This document shows, in pieces, positions 55,866 to 64,000 of a DNA stretch of 64,000 nt. The notes under the pieces are model-generated. The model searched no databases, was not told where the DNA came from, and saw only the letters and a list, made by a program, of their open reading frames with translations. Position 1 is the stretch's first letter. Every line of letters begins with the position of its first letter. A program made the position numbers and the translations under genes. Source of the DNA: a virus; IMG/VR virus record IMGVR_UViG_3300030331_006142, positions 62,001-126,000 of that record. One strand, written 5' to 3'.

Positions 55866-58800
55866 TTAATCGCTGTATCCTGCCCCAGTTCTTGTTATAA
55901 CAAAATCAATTGCAATGAACTCAATCGAGCGCGCTGGCTTGAGGAATATCTTAGCATACATTATGTTTCTGTCAATAAGGTCAGGGGTGGTAGTTGTGCC
56001 GTCAAGGACAACCTTAAAATCTGTTAAGCCAAACTCCGTTTTAACATCTTCCAAGAACGGTACCACCTGTCCGGTAAATCGCGCCCAGGTTGCTGGAACA
56101 TTCTGGTCAAACAAAAGTTGACTCGAAATTCTTGAAATCCTCTTTTTAACAAAAATTAACATTCTTCTTACATTAATTCTATCTAAAGCTGACTGTGTCA
56201 ACTGTAAGGTCTTTTGACCGAAAATGACTAACCCTTCCGACACAAACGAAGCAATAGGATTAATATTAGCCTCATAAAGAACATCTCGGTCTCTTGATAG
56301 CAAGTGTTCTGAAACTCCTTCGACTGTCAAGCCCACAACTTCGTTAGTTAAGCCGCCCCTTGTAAAGCCGGCTGGGGCGAACCATGGCTTCTTTGTGGCG
56401 TCAGTATATGCCATTGCTCCAAGGGCAATAACTGATGGCGGAAGCCATACAGCTGGTCCGTTATTCGGGTCTCTAACTTTAACCCATGGGTAATATGCAC
56501 ACCCATAACTTGAGTTTATTTGTCTTTCAGTGAGGGCAATGGCCGCTTTTCTAGCACTGGATTGGTCAACTCGGTCCTTGAAACTAGTACACTCTTCTTG
56601 TGCTGGCGGTATATAGACATTTGGAAGGTCTATAATTGCTAAAGAATCCGCTCTTGCTTCGCAAACCCTAACAAGTCTCTCTGTGAGCGTCTTGTTGGTT
56701 ATACCTGGCATTAGTGCCAGCTGATGTTCGACAATTTCTGGGTCGGATATCATATCGATTGCTCTCTCAACGCTAGCGTATGCATAGCTTGATTGGGCTG
56801 TGGCGTCGGGCCCGAGAGCGTCGGCACTCATGTTGAATGGGTCCATTTCCGTAATGTCCACTCCGTCAAAGCCTCCGCACATTGGGATTCTAAAGCTATT
56901 AACTAGGTCTGTGAGCGACGTTGGAGAGCCCTGGTCGAGCGAGGTATATGCTTGGCCCGGGCGGACACCGCCAGCAAAATTAACTATGGCTAGTTTTCCA
57001 TTTGCATCGTCTGTTTCCGTAAAGTTTCCGTTTCCGCCGGCGTTATTTCCTGACGTGCCTCTTGTTTTTTGCGTAATAGTAACAACGTTATTTACAGCCG
57101 TTGCAGTGATACCGATAGCTGCTTGAACTGGATTTGTGCCAATTACAGTTGCTATTTTTGCAGCGACGGCGTTGGCCGCGGCCTGGCGCTCGGCTGCGTC
57201 GGCACTATTAAGACCGGCTTGCTCTGCAGCAACACCAACTATAAATCGGTCACCAGGGTTCGTACTGCCGTCGACAGTGTTTATAGCTGTCTTAAAAATA
57301 AACGACTTTGTAGTTCCAGCAGCATCAGTTATGTCAAAACGACTGTCACTAGACATTGACGCACGATTTGTGTTGATTGTTAAAGTAGCAGTTGCAGCTG
57401 GTGAAAGATGAGAATCTTCTCTGTGGTATACTGCAGTTCGGTCGGGCCATTCGACCAGGTTTACAGCTGGTACGGCTGATGAGCCCGTAACGACTATTTG
57501 GTCCAAACTAAAAACATATGAATGTTTTGTATTTGCATCTGCTATGCCATTACCCTGAGGAGTCAGGAAATCACTTTCTGGCATTCTTCTATAATAGTCA
57601 CAGGAGCCTTTCAAGACTGGATTTTCGTTCAGCTCAACGTCGCCGCGGCCAATAGGATATGGTGTGCCTCCGAAAGGATTAAAAGTATCTGCGCCGCCAG
57701 GCACTTGCGAACCAGTTATAACCTGCGGTAAGGTTGGCCATTCGACTGTGAAAGTCGTTGGTGCCAGCTCACCGGCGCCTGGTCTGTAATTAGATAAATC
57801 AACTTTGCCGTTAATCCAGGTAGACATTGTATACTCGCCATTCGACCCGGAGGCTGCAGCGTGGTCTTTAGGGACCACTGGTCCTAAGAAACCAAACGGA
57901 ACTGCACGAATGTTTTCTAAGTCACCTTCCGCTACTTCTGTCGACATGTCCACTCTGATATAAGGGTTTGTATTATTGTAGCTATTGTAAGAGCGGTTGA
58001 CCTTTGCGGCAGAATCCCACTCAAAATATCTGTCTCCTATAACTCTTGCAATATATCTGCTTGATTTTGGATTTAAATTTAAGTTATCCCACCTTTCTTG
58101 AAGACGAGGGAGCCCTTCGCCTACAGGTAAATAATATACCGCTAGCGAGAAAGTCCCATACGGGTCAGGGTCGCCCTGGAACTTAATCTTAATATTTTCA
58201 ATTTGGACGTATTGAGAGTTTCCTTGCTCTCCGTCTTGTAAACTAATAATTCTAAATAACTTTTGGGCCTTTAAGGGGTCATAAGTACTACTGTCTCCAG
58301 TGTGCTGGCCTATTACCCATCCAGACTTCGCTGGGGACAACTGATGTTTAGTGCTTTTAAAATCTTCAAAATTCTCGGAGAGTTTTGCCACAAAAACAAA
58401 CTGGGTGGTGGTAGTCTGCTTGCCTGCTCTGGCCTGCTCTTGTCGTAATGATTGGACGTAAGAATTATCAAAAGTTTCTCCTAGCCAATAAGATTCGGCC
58501 AAAGAGCCTGATGGTGGGCTTTTAATTCTAGTGTTTGTTTGTACCGGATTCGTATTCAGCTTGTTTCTAATATACAGGTTCTTATCTTGTTCAATAAATG
58601 ATACTAACTGGGTTCGTTGACCCAAAGAGTTAGAAATATTCAACCCAAAAGAATGCGGGTTTTGCACTTCGCCCATGAGTCCTGAACCTATTTTTACTGG
58701 GATGCTGGCATTGGTCGATGCGCTGACCAAGCAGGCTTCGGCTGTTACCACTTGGTTGTTACCGTCTTTGCCGTACACACCAACAGAGAATTTTTCATCT

Positions 58801-59270
58801 GGAGAATAAATCGTACCTGCGAGGAAAGCTTTTGCTGTGGTGGCGCTAGAGGTGGAAGGAATCACAAATATCCCGTAAGTATTGCCATTAGTTCCTAGGT
58901 CCCAGCCGGCCAGGCCGCTATCAAGGGCATTGCGGTCGCTAACACCCAAAAGTCGAACTACTGTCAGTGGTGGTTGTGAGTCCATCGGTGCGTTAAAATA
59001 AGAGTAAGCTGCATATGGTGCAGGAGAAGTTGCTTGCAATCCGTTACCTTCTCTCCATGGGTCATCACCTTCTGACCCGGGTATTGTGCGACCAAAAGTA
59101 TTCTCAAAATCAACAAGGCTTCCTACCTGGACAGGTTTCATCGCAGGCCCTTTTCTAAATCGACCTATGACGACAGGGCCGATTCCGGCCGGGATTTGAG
59201 GCAACTGACTATTGTCAATTTCCTTCAAGAAAACTCCAGGGGAGACAAATTTAAATTTTTTAACAGACAT
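55866..59270 (-). CDS. Contractile tail sheath protein (gp18-like), large
   Basis: 1134 aa from the ATG at 59270 (GAGGAGA upstream). N-terminus KFVSPGVFLKEIDNSQLPQI, PAGIGPVVIGRFRKGPAMKP and C-terminal QTLQLTQSALDRINVRRMLI, FIAIDFVITRTGAGYSD are conserved sheath ends that interlock in the assembled sheath. T4 gp18 has 659 residues; the surplus is a large central insertion, including a beta domain at about 630-790 (SFIFKTAINTVDGSTNPGDR, VVTITQKTRGTSGNNAGG) similar to one in 59422-63096. The insertion probably faces outward. Confidence 0.9.
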   Translation of the reverse strand: MSVKKFKFVSPGVFLKEIDNSQLPQIPAGIGPVVIGRFRKGPAMKPVQVGSLVDFENTFGRTIPGSEGDDPWREGNGLQATSPAPYAAYSYFNAPMDSQPPLTVVRLLGVSDRNALDSGLAGWDLGTNGNTYGIFVIPSTSSATTAKAFLAGTIYSPDEKFSVGVYGKDGNNQVVTAEACLVSASTNASIPVKIGSGLMGEVQNPHSFGLNISNSLGQRTQLVSFIEQDKNLYIRNKLNTNPVQTNTRIKSPPSGSLAESYWLGETFDNSYVQSLRQEQARAGKQTTTTQFVFVAKLSENFEDFKSTKHQLSPAKSGWVIGQHTGDSSTYDPLKAQKLFRIISLQDGEQGNSQYVQIENIKIKFQGDPDPYGTFSLAVYYLPVGEGLPRLQERWDNLNLNPKSSRYIARVIGDRYFEWDSAAKVNRSYNSYNNTNPYIRVDMSTEVAEGDLENIRAVPFGFLGPVVPKDHAAASGSNGEYTMSTWINGKVDLSNYRPGAGELAPTTFTVEWPTLPQVITGSQVPGGADTFNPFGGTPYPIGRGDVELNENPVLKGSCDYYRRMPESDFLTPQGNGIADANTKHSYVFSLDQIVVTGSSAVPAVNLVEWPDRTAVYHREDSHLSPAATATLTINTNRASMSSDSRFDITDAAGTTKSFIFKTAINTVDGSTNPGDRFIVGVAAEQAGLNSADAAERQAAANAVAAKIATVIGTNPVQAAIGITATAVNNVVTITQKTRGTSGNNAGGNGNFTETDDANGKLAIVNFAGGVRPGQAYTSLDQGSPTSLTDLVNSFRIPMCGGFDGVDITEMDPFNMSADALGPDATAQSSYAYASVERAIDMISDPEIVEHQLALMPGITNKTLTERLVRVCEARADSLAIIDLPNVYIPPAQEECTSFKDRVDQSSARKAAIALTERQINSSYGCAYYPWVKVRDPNNGPAVWLPPSVIALGAMAYTDATKKPWFAPAGFTRGGLTNEVVGLTVEGVSEHLLSRDRDVLYEANINPIASFVSEGLVIFGQKTLQLTQSALDRINVRRMLIFVKKRISRISSQLLFDQNVPATWARFTGQVVPFLEDVKTEFGLTDFKVVLDGTTTTPDLIDRNIMYAKIFLKPARSIEFIAIDFVITRTGAGYSD

Positions 59271-59314
59271 ATCGAGTATTCTCCTCAAAAGGTACTAAAA
59301 TAGGGATATCACTT

Positions 59315-59325
59315 TAGTAAATAGT
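59315..59325 (-). promoter_or_regulatory. Candidate phage late promoter motif ACTATTTACTA
   Basis: Exact 11-mer about 45-55 bp before the sheath start, downstream of the terminator of the fibre-like gene, where a new late transcript must begin. Confidence 0.55.
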
Positions 59326-59354
59326 TTTACTATCTTTCAAAAGAATAAAAGAAA

Positions 59355-59386
59355 GAAAAAGAACACCCCGGCAGAAACCGGGGTGT
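59355..59386 (-). terminator. Rho-independent terminator after the fibre-like gene
   Basis: Stem of 9 bp (ACACCCCGG/CCGGGGTGT) with a 6-nt loop, followed on the minus strand by TTCTTTTTC. Separates the 1224-aa gene from the sheath. Confidence 0.88.
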
Positions 59387-59421
59387 TTTGAGGGACACAA
59401 AGGCGGGAAAGTAATAAAACT

Positions 59422-62400
59422 TTAAAGCTTTATGTACTTAACGACCATCTCGTCTTGGGCACCCAAACTGGTTGCTCCCTTGAGAGACAATGTTGCACCA
59501 GAAATAGAGTAGTCTACATCTTGGGTCTGCAAAAGACCATTGATGTAGACAGAAATGGCGTCCGGGGCTGAGTCTCCACCTGCAGGTGTTGCTGTCAAGT
59601 CACCGACAGCACCGGAGACAGCAACAGCACCAGAGTTAAAGACGTCTTCTACAAAGTTTGCAGCGATATAAGTCTTAAATCTGCTGATGTCTGCTCTTCT
59701 TAGTGTACCGCCATCCGAAATCATGATTTCATCAGTATCAGCCACGGCTGCACCAATATCAGTCTGACCTGAGATAACATTGTTATTAAGCATTGAGCCT
59801 TCAATTGCAGTGGATGCAATAGTTAAAGCACCACCGTCAGCTACAGTTGCATCGCCAGAAATATTGCCGTAGTAGTGATTCTGAAGACTGTCGACGCCGA
59901 CCTTCTTAAGTGTACCACCGTCACTAATCATCAATTCATCTGCATCAGCGATGTCAGCATGTGCTAATTCTGTTTGACCAGAAATAACATTGTCGTTAAG
60001 CATTGAGCCCTCAACTGCATCAGCAGCAATGGTTAAAGCACCGCCGGCAGCGATAGTAGCATCACCACTGACGTTACCAAAGATTGCATCCTCCATGTTA
60101 GAGAATGTAATCTTCTTCTCTGTTCCGTCATCTGAGAAGACGAAGTGGTCACCCTGCGCAACACCTGTTCCGCCAAGAGCAGAAAGTTCGTCGATATCAA
60201 GTGATAATACACCACTGGATACGCCGATACCTGCACCGGCCATGGCAGTAGCCAGGTCAGCGACACTCTCCTTCTTGGTTGCATTGCTGTCATTGGCATC
60301 AATGATGAGGATGCTGTCAGCAGCAACATCAACAGCAGCCGCTGAAACCTCATTCAAATCAACCGCGAAGACACCGGATGTTGCAGAGAGGCCGGAGCCA
60401 GCCATAGCGGTTGCCAAGTCTGCAATACTCTCCTTTTTGGAAGCATTGCTATCATTAGCATCTACAATAGCTATCGAGTCGTTAGCCACATCAACTGCCG
60501 CGGCGGTAAGTTCATTCAAGTCGACTGACAACACTGCCGAGGCAGCTGCAAGGCCGTTACCAGCAAACAAGGTTGCTAGAGCATCGGTCGTTGTTCTCTG
60601 TTCGGTTGAACCATCAGAATCAAGCGTCAAGAATGAATCAGATGCAGCAGGAGTAACTGCGCTGAACTCGGACATGTCAACAGAAAGAACGCCTGCTGAG
60701 TGGGCTAGGCCGGCGCCTGCGACTCCGGACTGGACCTTTACTGCACCGTCCGCCGACAAGACAGAGGTGTCATTAATTCTAAAGTCCATGCCAGAGGCTA
60801 GGTTGAGGTCGTGTGACAAGTCCCATGCCGGGTTTGAGGAATCTCCATCGTAAAGGAAGGATGCCAATGGGCTCTTTCCTGCGTCGAGGCCAACAGAAAT
60901 ACCTGCGCCGTCTGCAGCGGCTATAGCAGAATTTGTTGAGCCAGAAGCAACAACTAGTGCCAAATCAGCAATAGAGACAACTGTTGAGTTAACCGTCGTT
61001 GTTGTTCCTCCAACTGTAAGGTCACCAGTCAAGGTAAGGCCAGTGAACTGAGGACTGTCTCCAGTGCCAACACCCAAACTTGTACGGGCAGTGTTACCAC
61101 TTTCGTAAGCGAAGGCACCAGCACCTGTTGCAACGATAAACTCACCGTCAGCTGAAGCTGCACCGAGGGTTTCAAGGTCTTCAAAAATAGCATTGTTCAT
61201 CTTTGAAGCAACAATTGAACCAGCAAGCATTGCGTTAGTAACACCAGAGGCCTTAATGCGAAGAGCGTCCGAATTTGTCTCGATGGAGCTGTCATCAACC
61301 CCAACAGACAAGACGCCACTTGATGCCGCGAGGCCGTCGCCGGCTGCAGCTGTCATCAAGTCCGCAATACTTTCTTTCTTAGTTGCATTGCTGTCGTTAG
61401 CATCAATAAAAAGGATACTATCAGCCCCGACCGCAACGTCGGCAGCGGAAACCTCATTTAAGTCAACTGCTAGTACAGAGTTGGTAGCAGAAAGACCAGA
61501 ACCTGCGAAAAGAGTTGCTAGGTCTGCAAGTGATTCCTTCTTGGTCTCACCGGATGCACCACCATCAAGGAACATGATGTAGTCACCATTAGCAATAGCA
61601 GCTTCAGTAGTAAGAGCCAACATGTCTTTTGCAAGACTATCGACACCAAACTTCTTGAGCGTGCCACCGTCACTAATCATGAGTTCGTCGGCGGCTGCCA
61701 AACTACCTTGTGCTAACTCTGTCTGGCCAGAGATAACATTATCGTTAAGCATTGAACCTTCAACTGCATCTGCAGCGATGGTTAAGGCGCCACCGGCAGC
61801 GATTGTTGCGTCACCTGAAATGACGCCAAAAATTGTATCTTCAAAATCACTAAATGTAATTTTGGTTACGGTCGAATTAGAACTATCGGCCGCAAAAGTA
61901 AGAACGTCAGTCTGCCCAATAGAAGCAGCTGACAACGAGTTATAATCAAGCTTGAGCGCCGGTTTGGTTGAAGAATCTGCCTTTAGACCTGCACCTTTTG
62001 CTACCTGCTCTGCTGAAATTGTTAGTCGATTAGCCACGCTAGAACCTCCTCCTCCACCGCCGCCGCCTCCGCCTTCTGCGGAGCCGCCTGTAAAACTAGT
62101 TACAGAAAAATTAGTGGAGTCATTTGTTGATATGGTTGTATTGCCCGCTGTACCGTGGGCGTCATTCGTTAAACTAACTGTCGTTCCGGAACCTGCAGCT
62201 GTTATGGCGATTGGCATCGAATTAATGCGCTGCCTTAGAGCGGTTGCAAGCTCCGTTGCTGTCAGGTTGGATGAACTAAGGGAATCATGTGAGCCGGCTC
62301 GAGATGCGTATGCAGCCTCGATAGGGCCATCGATGCGCACGAGCCTCGAAGTTGTCTGATGAGTAGTTCCCATGCACATAAAATCAGTACCAGAAGACGC

Positions 62401-63096
62401 TGACCAAGTGCCACTAGCCCTCTCAAGGCCAACAGAAATACCCGCATGTTCGGGACCCAAATCTGAACTATTTGGAGAAATCAATTTCAAATATGGATAA
62501 CTTATGTTGCCATCCGAGAGAGACGACCCTGAGCCGCCGTTGGAGTAGTGTATTATATCCACCGAAACATCAAAACTATCATTATCAATCGCGTCTTTAA
62601 CACACTTAAAAACACCAAACATAACTGCACCTATACGGGCGGAACCTCCACAATTCTCGGCGCCGACCTCATACACCCCAGTAGAGATTTTACGAGCATT
62701 TGAATTGGTGCCTGAAAAGATTGAGGTACCAGATTGCCCGGATGTTGCAGTAGAAAATTGGATACTTATAGTATTACCCACCGTATCTGATATTATCATT
62801 TTTGCCGGGCGAGTGCCATCAAGGCCCCAATCGTCATCAAATGTACTATATGTATGTGTGGTATTTGAATTACCAAAATTCACTACCATCAAAGGCCTTG
62901 AATTTGAGGTGCTTGTTCCAAACTTATACACCAGAGGTGCTGCGTTAGGAGTATCTCCAGGGTGGCCCGCTGATGCACCATTTGTAATAAAAGTAATGGT
63001 ACTAAACGCGTTGCCCTGGCCGTCATCAATTGCAATACTTGAGGTATTGTTAGCAGGATTGGAGTTTATAACTATACTGCCTGTTGCTTTTGCCAT
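59422..63096 (-). CDS. Repetitive tail-fibre / adhesin-like virion protein
   Basis: 1224 aa. N-terminal beta domain of about 340 residues (STITFITNGASAGHPGDT, VSLTNDAHGTAGNTTIS), a run of ten Gly, then repeats of about 50 residues such as ADSILFIDANDSNATKKESI, ADLATAMAGSGLSATSGVLA, VDLNEVSAA, and a second repeat type (DATIAAGGALTIAADAVEGS, MLNDNVISGQTELA, DELMISDGGTLKK). The end (GLLQTQDVDYSISGATLSLK) is a fibre-tip-like domain. Low cysteine, high Ala/Asp/Ser. Probably a fibre or whisker binding the host. Own terminator. Confidence 0.75.
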   Translation of the reverse strand: MAKATGSIVINSNPANNTSSIAIDDGQGNAFSTITFITNGASAGHPGDTPNAAPLVYKFGTSTSNSRPLMVVNFGNSNTTHTYSTFDDDWGLDGTRPAKMIISDTVGNTISIQFSTATSGQSGTSIFSGTNSNARKISTGVYEVGAENCGGSARIGAVMFGVFKCVKDAIDNDSFDVSVDIIHYSNGGSGSSLSDGNISYPYLKLISPNSSDLGPEHAGISVGLERASGTWSASSGTDFMCMGTTHQTTSRLVRIDGPIEAAYASRAGSHDSLSSSNLTATELATALRQRINSMPIAITAAGSGTTVSLTNDAHGTAGNTTISTNDSTNFSVTSFTGGSAEGGGGGGGGGGSSVANRLTISAEQVAKGAGLKADSSTKPALKLDYNSLSAASIGQTDVLTFAADSSNSTVTKITFSDFEDTIFGVISGDATIAAGGALTIAADAVEGSMLNDNVISGQTELAQGSLAAADELMISDGGTLKKFGVDSLAKDMLALTTEAAIANGDYIMFLDGGASGETKKESLADLATLFAGSGLSATNSVLAVDLNEVSAADVAVGADSILFIDANDSNATKKESIADLMTAAAGDGLAASSGVLSVGVDDSSIETNSDALRIKASGVTNAMLAGSIVASKMNNAIFEDLETLGAASADGEFIVATGAGAFAYESGNTARTSLGVGTGDSPQFTGLTLTGDLTVGGTTTTVNSTVVSIADLALVVASGSTNSAIAAADGAGISVGLDAGKSPLASFLYDGDSSNPAWDLSHDLNLASGMDFRINDTSVLSADGAVKVQSGVAGAGLAHSAGVLSVDMSEFSAVTPAASDSFLTLDSDGSTEQRTTTDALATLFAGNGLAAASAVLSVDLNELTAAAVDVANDSIAIVDANDSNASKKESIADLATAMAGSGLSATSGVFAVDLNEVSAAAVDVAADSILIIDANDSNATKKESVADLATAMAGAGIGVSSGVLSLDIDELSALGGTGVAQGDHFVFSDDGTEKKITFSNMEDAIFGNVSGDATIAAGGALTIAADAVEGSMLNDNVISGQTELAHADIADADELMISDGGTLKKVGVDSLQNHYYGNISGDATVADGGALTIASTAIEGSMLNNNVISGQTDIGAAVADTDEIMISDGGTLRRADISRFKTYIAANFVEDVFNSGAVAVSGAVGDLTATPAGGDSAPDAISVYINGLLQTQDVDYSISGATLSLKGATSLGAQDEMVVKYIKL

Positions 63097-63181
63097 TTAA
63101 AATCCTCCTGTTTTTAAAAGTTTACAGGTTGAATATTAATATTATATTATAAAATTAAAATGAATATCGGATAAAACAAAA

Positions 63182-63592
63182 TTAATCTTTCTTGAAAGCA
63201 ACTTTATCTTCTGGGCTGGACGGTAACTCAACTGAATATCCCTCTGTGGGGATTGAATACTTTTCTTTTAGCTCGTTTAGTTCGGAAAAAGTCTCCTTCT
63301 TCTTATCTTTTATCAAGCTTAAAATCTTGTGCTTCTTTTCCTCAAAATCAATCAAAAGCTCAACTAGGGCGCTTTTTAATTTTCGAACCTCTAATATTGA
63401 GTCGAAAACTTTTCCTGATTCCTCTTCTGTACATTCTAAGTAGTCTACTGGTTCCTCAATAGACTCTTCTTTTTCTGGTTCGGGCTCGGGCTCGGGCTCA
63501 AGTTCAAGTTCAGGTTCAGCTTTTGGTGCATCTTCATCCTCCATGGATTCCATCGACGCAACGAGGTCTTTTAATTTGTCTAAAATACTCAT
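63182..63592 (-). CDS. Acidic coiled-coil protein, 136 aa
   Basis: ATG at 63592 with AGGAG upstream, preferred over an earlier start. MSILDKLKDLVASMESMEDE, a Glu/Pro repeat (ELELEPEPEPEPE), then helices KVFDSILEVRKLKSALVELL and HKILSLIKDKKKETFSELNE. Possibly a small virion or assembly protein; not recognised. Confidence 0.55.
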   Translation of the reverse strand: MSILDKLKDLVASMESMEDEDAPKAEPELELEPEPEPEPEKEESIEEPVDYLECTEEESGKVFDSILEVRKLKSALVELLIDFEEKKHKILSLIKDKKKETFSELNELKEKYSIPTEGYSVELPSSPEDKVAFKKD

Positions 63593-63602
63593 AATTCTAC
63601 TC

Positions 63603-63833
63603 CTATGAAAATAAAACTTTTTTAAGGTTTCTAACATTGTTATCAAACTTGCAAAAATCAGATTCTAGAAACTCTAAGGACTTAATTCTACAATCTTGCT
63701 TTGTGTCGTCAAATTGAAAATAAAATTTTCCATTTTCTAATCTGCGGCAGGAAAGAAGCTTTATTCCCTGCAATTGCAGATATGCAGCGATTCCGATATC
63801 GCTGGTTACAAAATGCTGAGGCTGTTCGCTCAT
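63603..63833 (-). CDS. DUF5659-like small protein, 76 aa
   Basis: ATG at 63833. MSEQPQHFVTSDIGIAAYLQ, LQGIKLLSCRRLENGKFYFQ, FDDTKQDCRIKSLEF. The T-S-D-I-x-x-A-A-Y-L, G-x-x-L and F-x-F-D-D pattern is that of DUF5659, common in phage tail regions and of unknown role. Preceded by the late-type motif. Confidence 0.6.
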   Translation of the reverse strand: MSEQPQHFVTSDIGIAAYLQLQGIKLLSCRRLENGKFYFQFDDTKQDCRIKSLEFLESDFCKFDNNVRNLKKVLFS

Positions 63834-63863
63834 TTTTTTCACTATCTCCTAGTTTGCTTTTAC

Positions 63864-63874
63864 TAGTAAATAGT
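63864..63874 (-). promoter_or_regulatory. Candidate phage late promoter motif ACTATTTACTA
   Basis: Third exact copy of the 11-mer, 31 bp upstream of the 63833 start. Confidence 0.5.
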
Positions 63875-63892
63875 GCGTTATTGGGGTAGGTC

Positions 63893-64000
63893 CTAAGCTT
63901 CGTTGTCTTTTCTGAGGAAATAACCCTTTTCTCCGGGTTCGGTGGGTAATTTTAATTCATAAGATATTTCCGAACTGACGTTCATGGTCTTCTGAAGCTC
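63893..64000 (-). CDS. Unidentified CDS, C-terminal 35 residues only
   Basis: Open frame entering at the window edge: ELQKTMNVSSEISYELKLPT, EPGEKGYFLRKDNEA, then TAG. Coding bias and strand match its neighbours. Too short to identify. Confidence 0.5.
   Translation of the reverse strand, partial: ELQKTMNVSSEISYELKLPTEPGEKGYFLRKDNEA

Noticed and set aside
59990-60853. Plus-strand 287-aa ORF opposite the fibre-like gene
   Set aside because: Its repetitive Ser/Ala sequence mirrors the repeats of the real minus-strand protein.

Overview
This window is part of the genome of a large, strictly lytic-looking tailed bacteriophage with a contractile tail. It carries a T4-type set of tail sheath, tail tube, tape-measure-like and LysM wedge proteins beside a phage replication set (RecA/UvsX, gp32-like SSB, DnaB-type helicase, 5'-3' exonuclease). 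Every gene I can support is on the minus strand, so transcription runs from 64000 towards 1. The host is unknown. Lipoprotein signals point to a Gram-negative host, and a MopE-type metal-binding-repeat lipoprotein of a kind abundant in Myxococcota and relatives hints at that part of the tree. Class II RNR, ThyX, DnaE, GroEL, ClpP and IMPDH are typical of large marine phages.

Layout in the order of transcription. (1) 64000-47090: virion genes, namely a partial gene, a DUF5659-like protein, an acidic coiled-coil protein, a 1224-aa repetitive fibre-like protein, tail sheath, tail tube, a gp26-like zinc protein with a possible frameshift partner, tape measure, baseplate/tail-cap and LysM wedge proteins, and two large structural proteins. 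(2) 47055-27068: replication and nucleotide metabolism, namely a short family-A polymerase, a divergent FtsZ/tubulin-like protein, gp32-like SSB, RecA, exonuclease, helicase, class II RNR, an IscA-type protein, a GroES-like protein, ThyX, the MopE/vWA lipoprotein, a DnaE-type polymerase, an L,D-transpeptidase-like protein, dUTPase and IMPDH. (3) 27062-14640: a mini-sigma protein, an acidic protein, ClpP, a 498-aa unknown, GroEL, glutaredoxin, Hsp20, a PcfJ-like protein, a LeuA-regulatory-domain-like protein, an Smr fusion and UvsE. (4) 14630-1: an accessory zone of very small genes. It holds five tRNA genes, about 25 paralogous SH3/KOW-like mini-proteins (most starting MKVGDLV), nine or more single-membrane-span micropeptides, a MutH/Sau3AI-like nuclease, a MoxR/vWA-metallopeptidase pair and a membrane di-iron hydroxylase.

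Control signals are unusually legible. Early/middle operons are each headed by a consensus bacterial promoter (TTGACx, 16-17 bp, TATxxT), usually embedded in the tail of the neighbouring gene. Three genes in or near the virion regions instead carry an exact ACTATTTACTA motif 31-55 bp upstream. Three strong rho-independent terminators are visible.

The two most unusual things are the following. First, the mini-protein array is built on a repeated junction in which one conserved stretch carries the Shine-Dalgarno, the start codon and MKVGDLV of one gene and, in another frame, the ISESR-stop end of the previous gene, giving identical 14-nt overlaps. Second, GATC appears to be completely absent from the 64 kb while the phage encodes a MutH/Sau3AI-type nuclease, a family that classically cuts GATC. 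All motif and count statements come from reading by eye; no database search was run.
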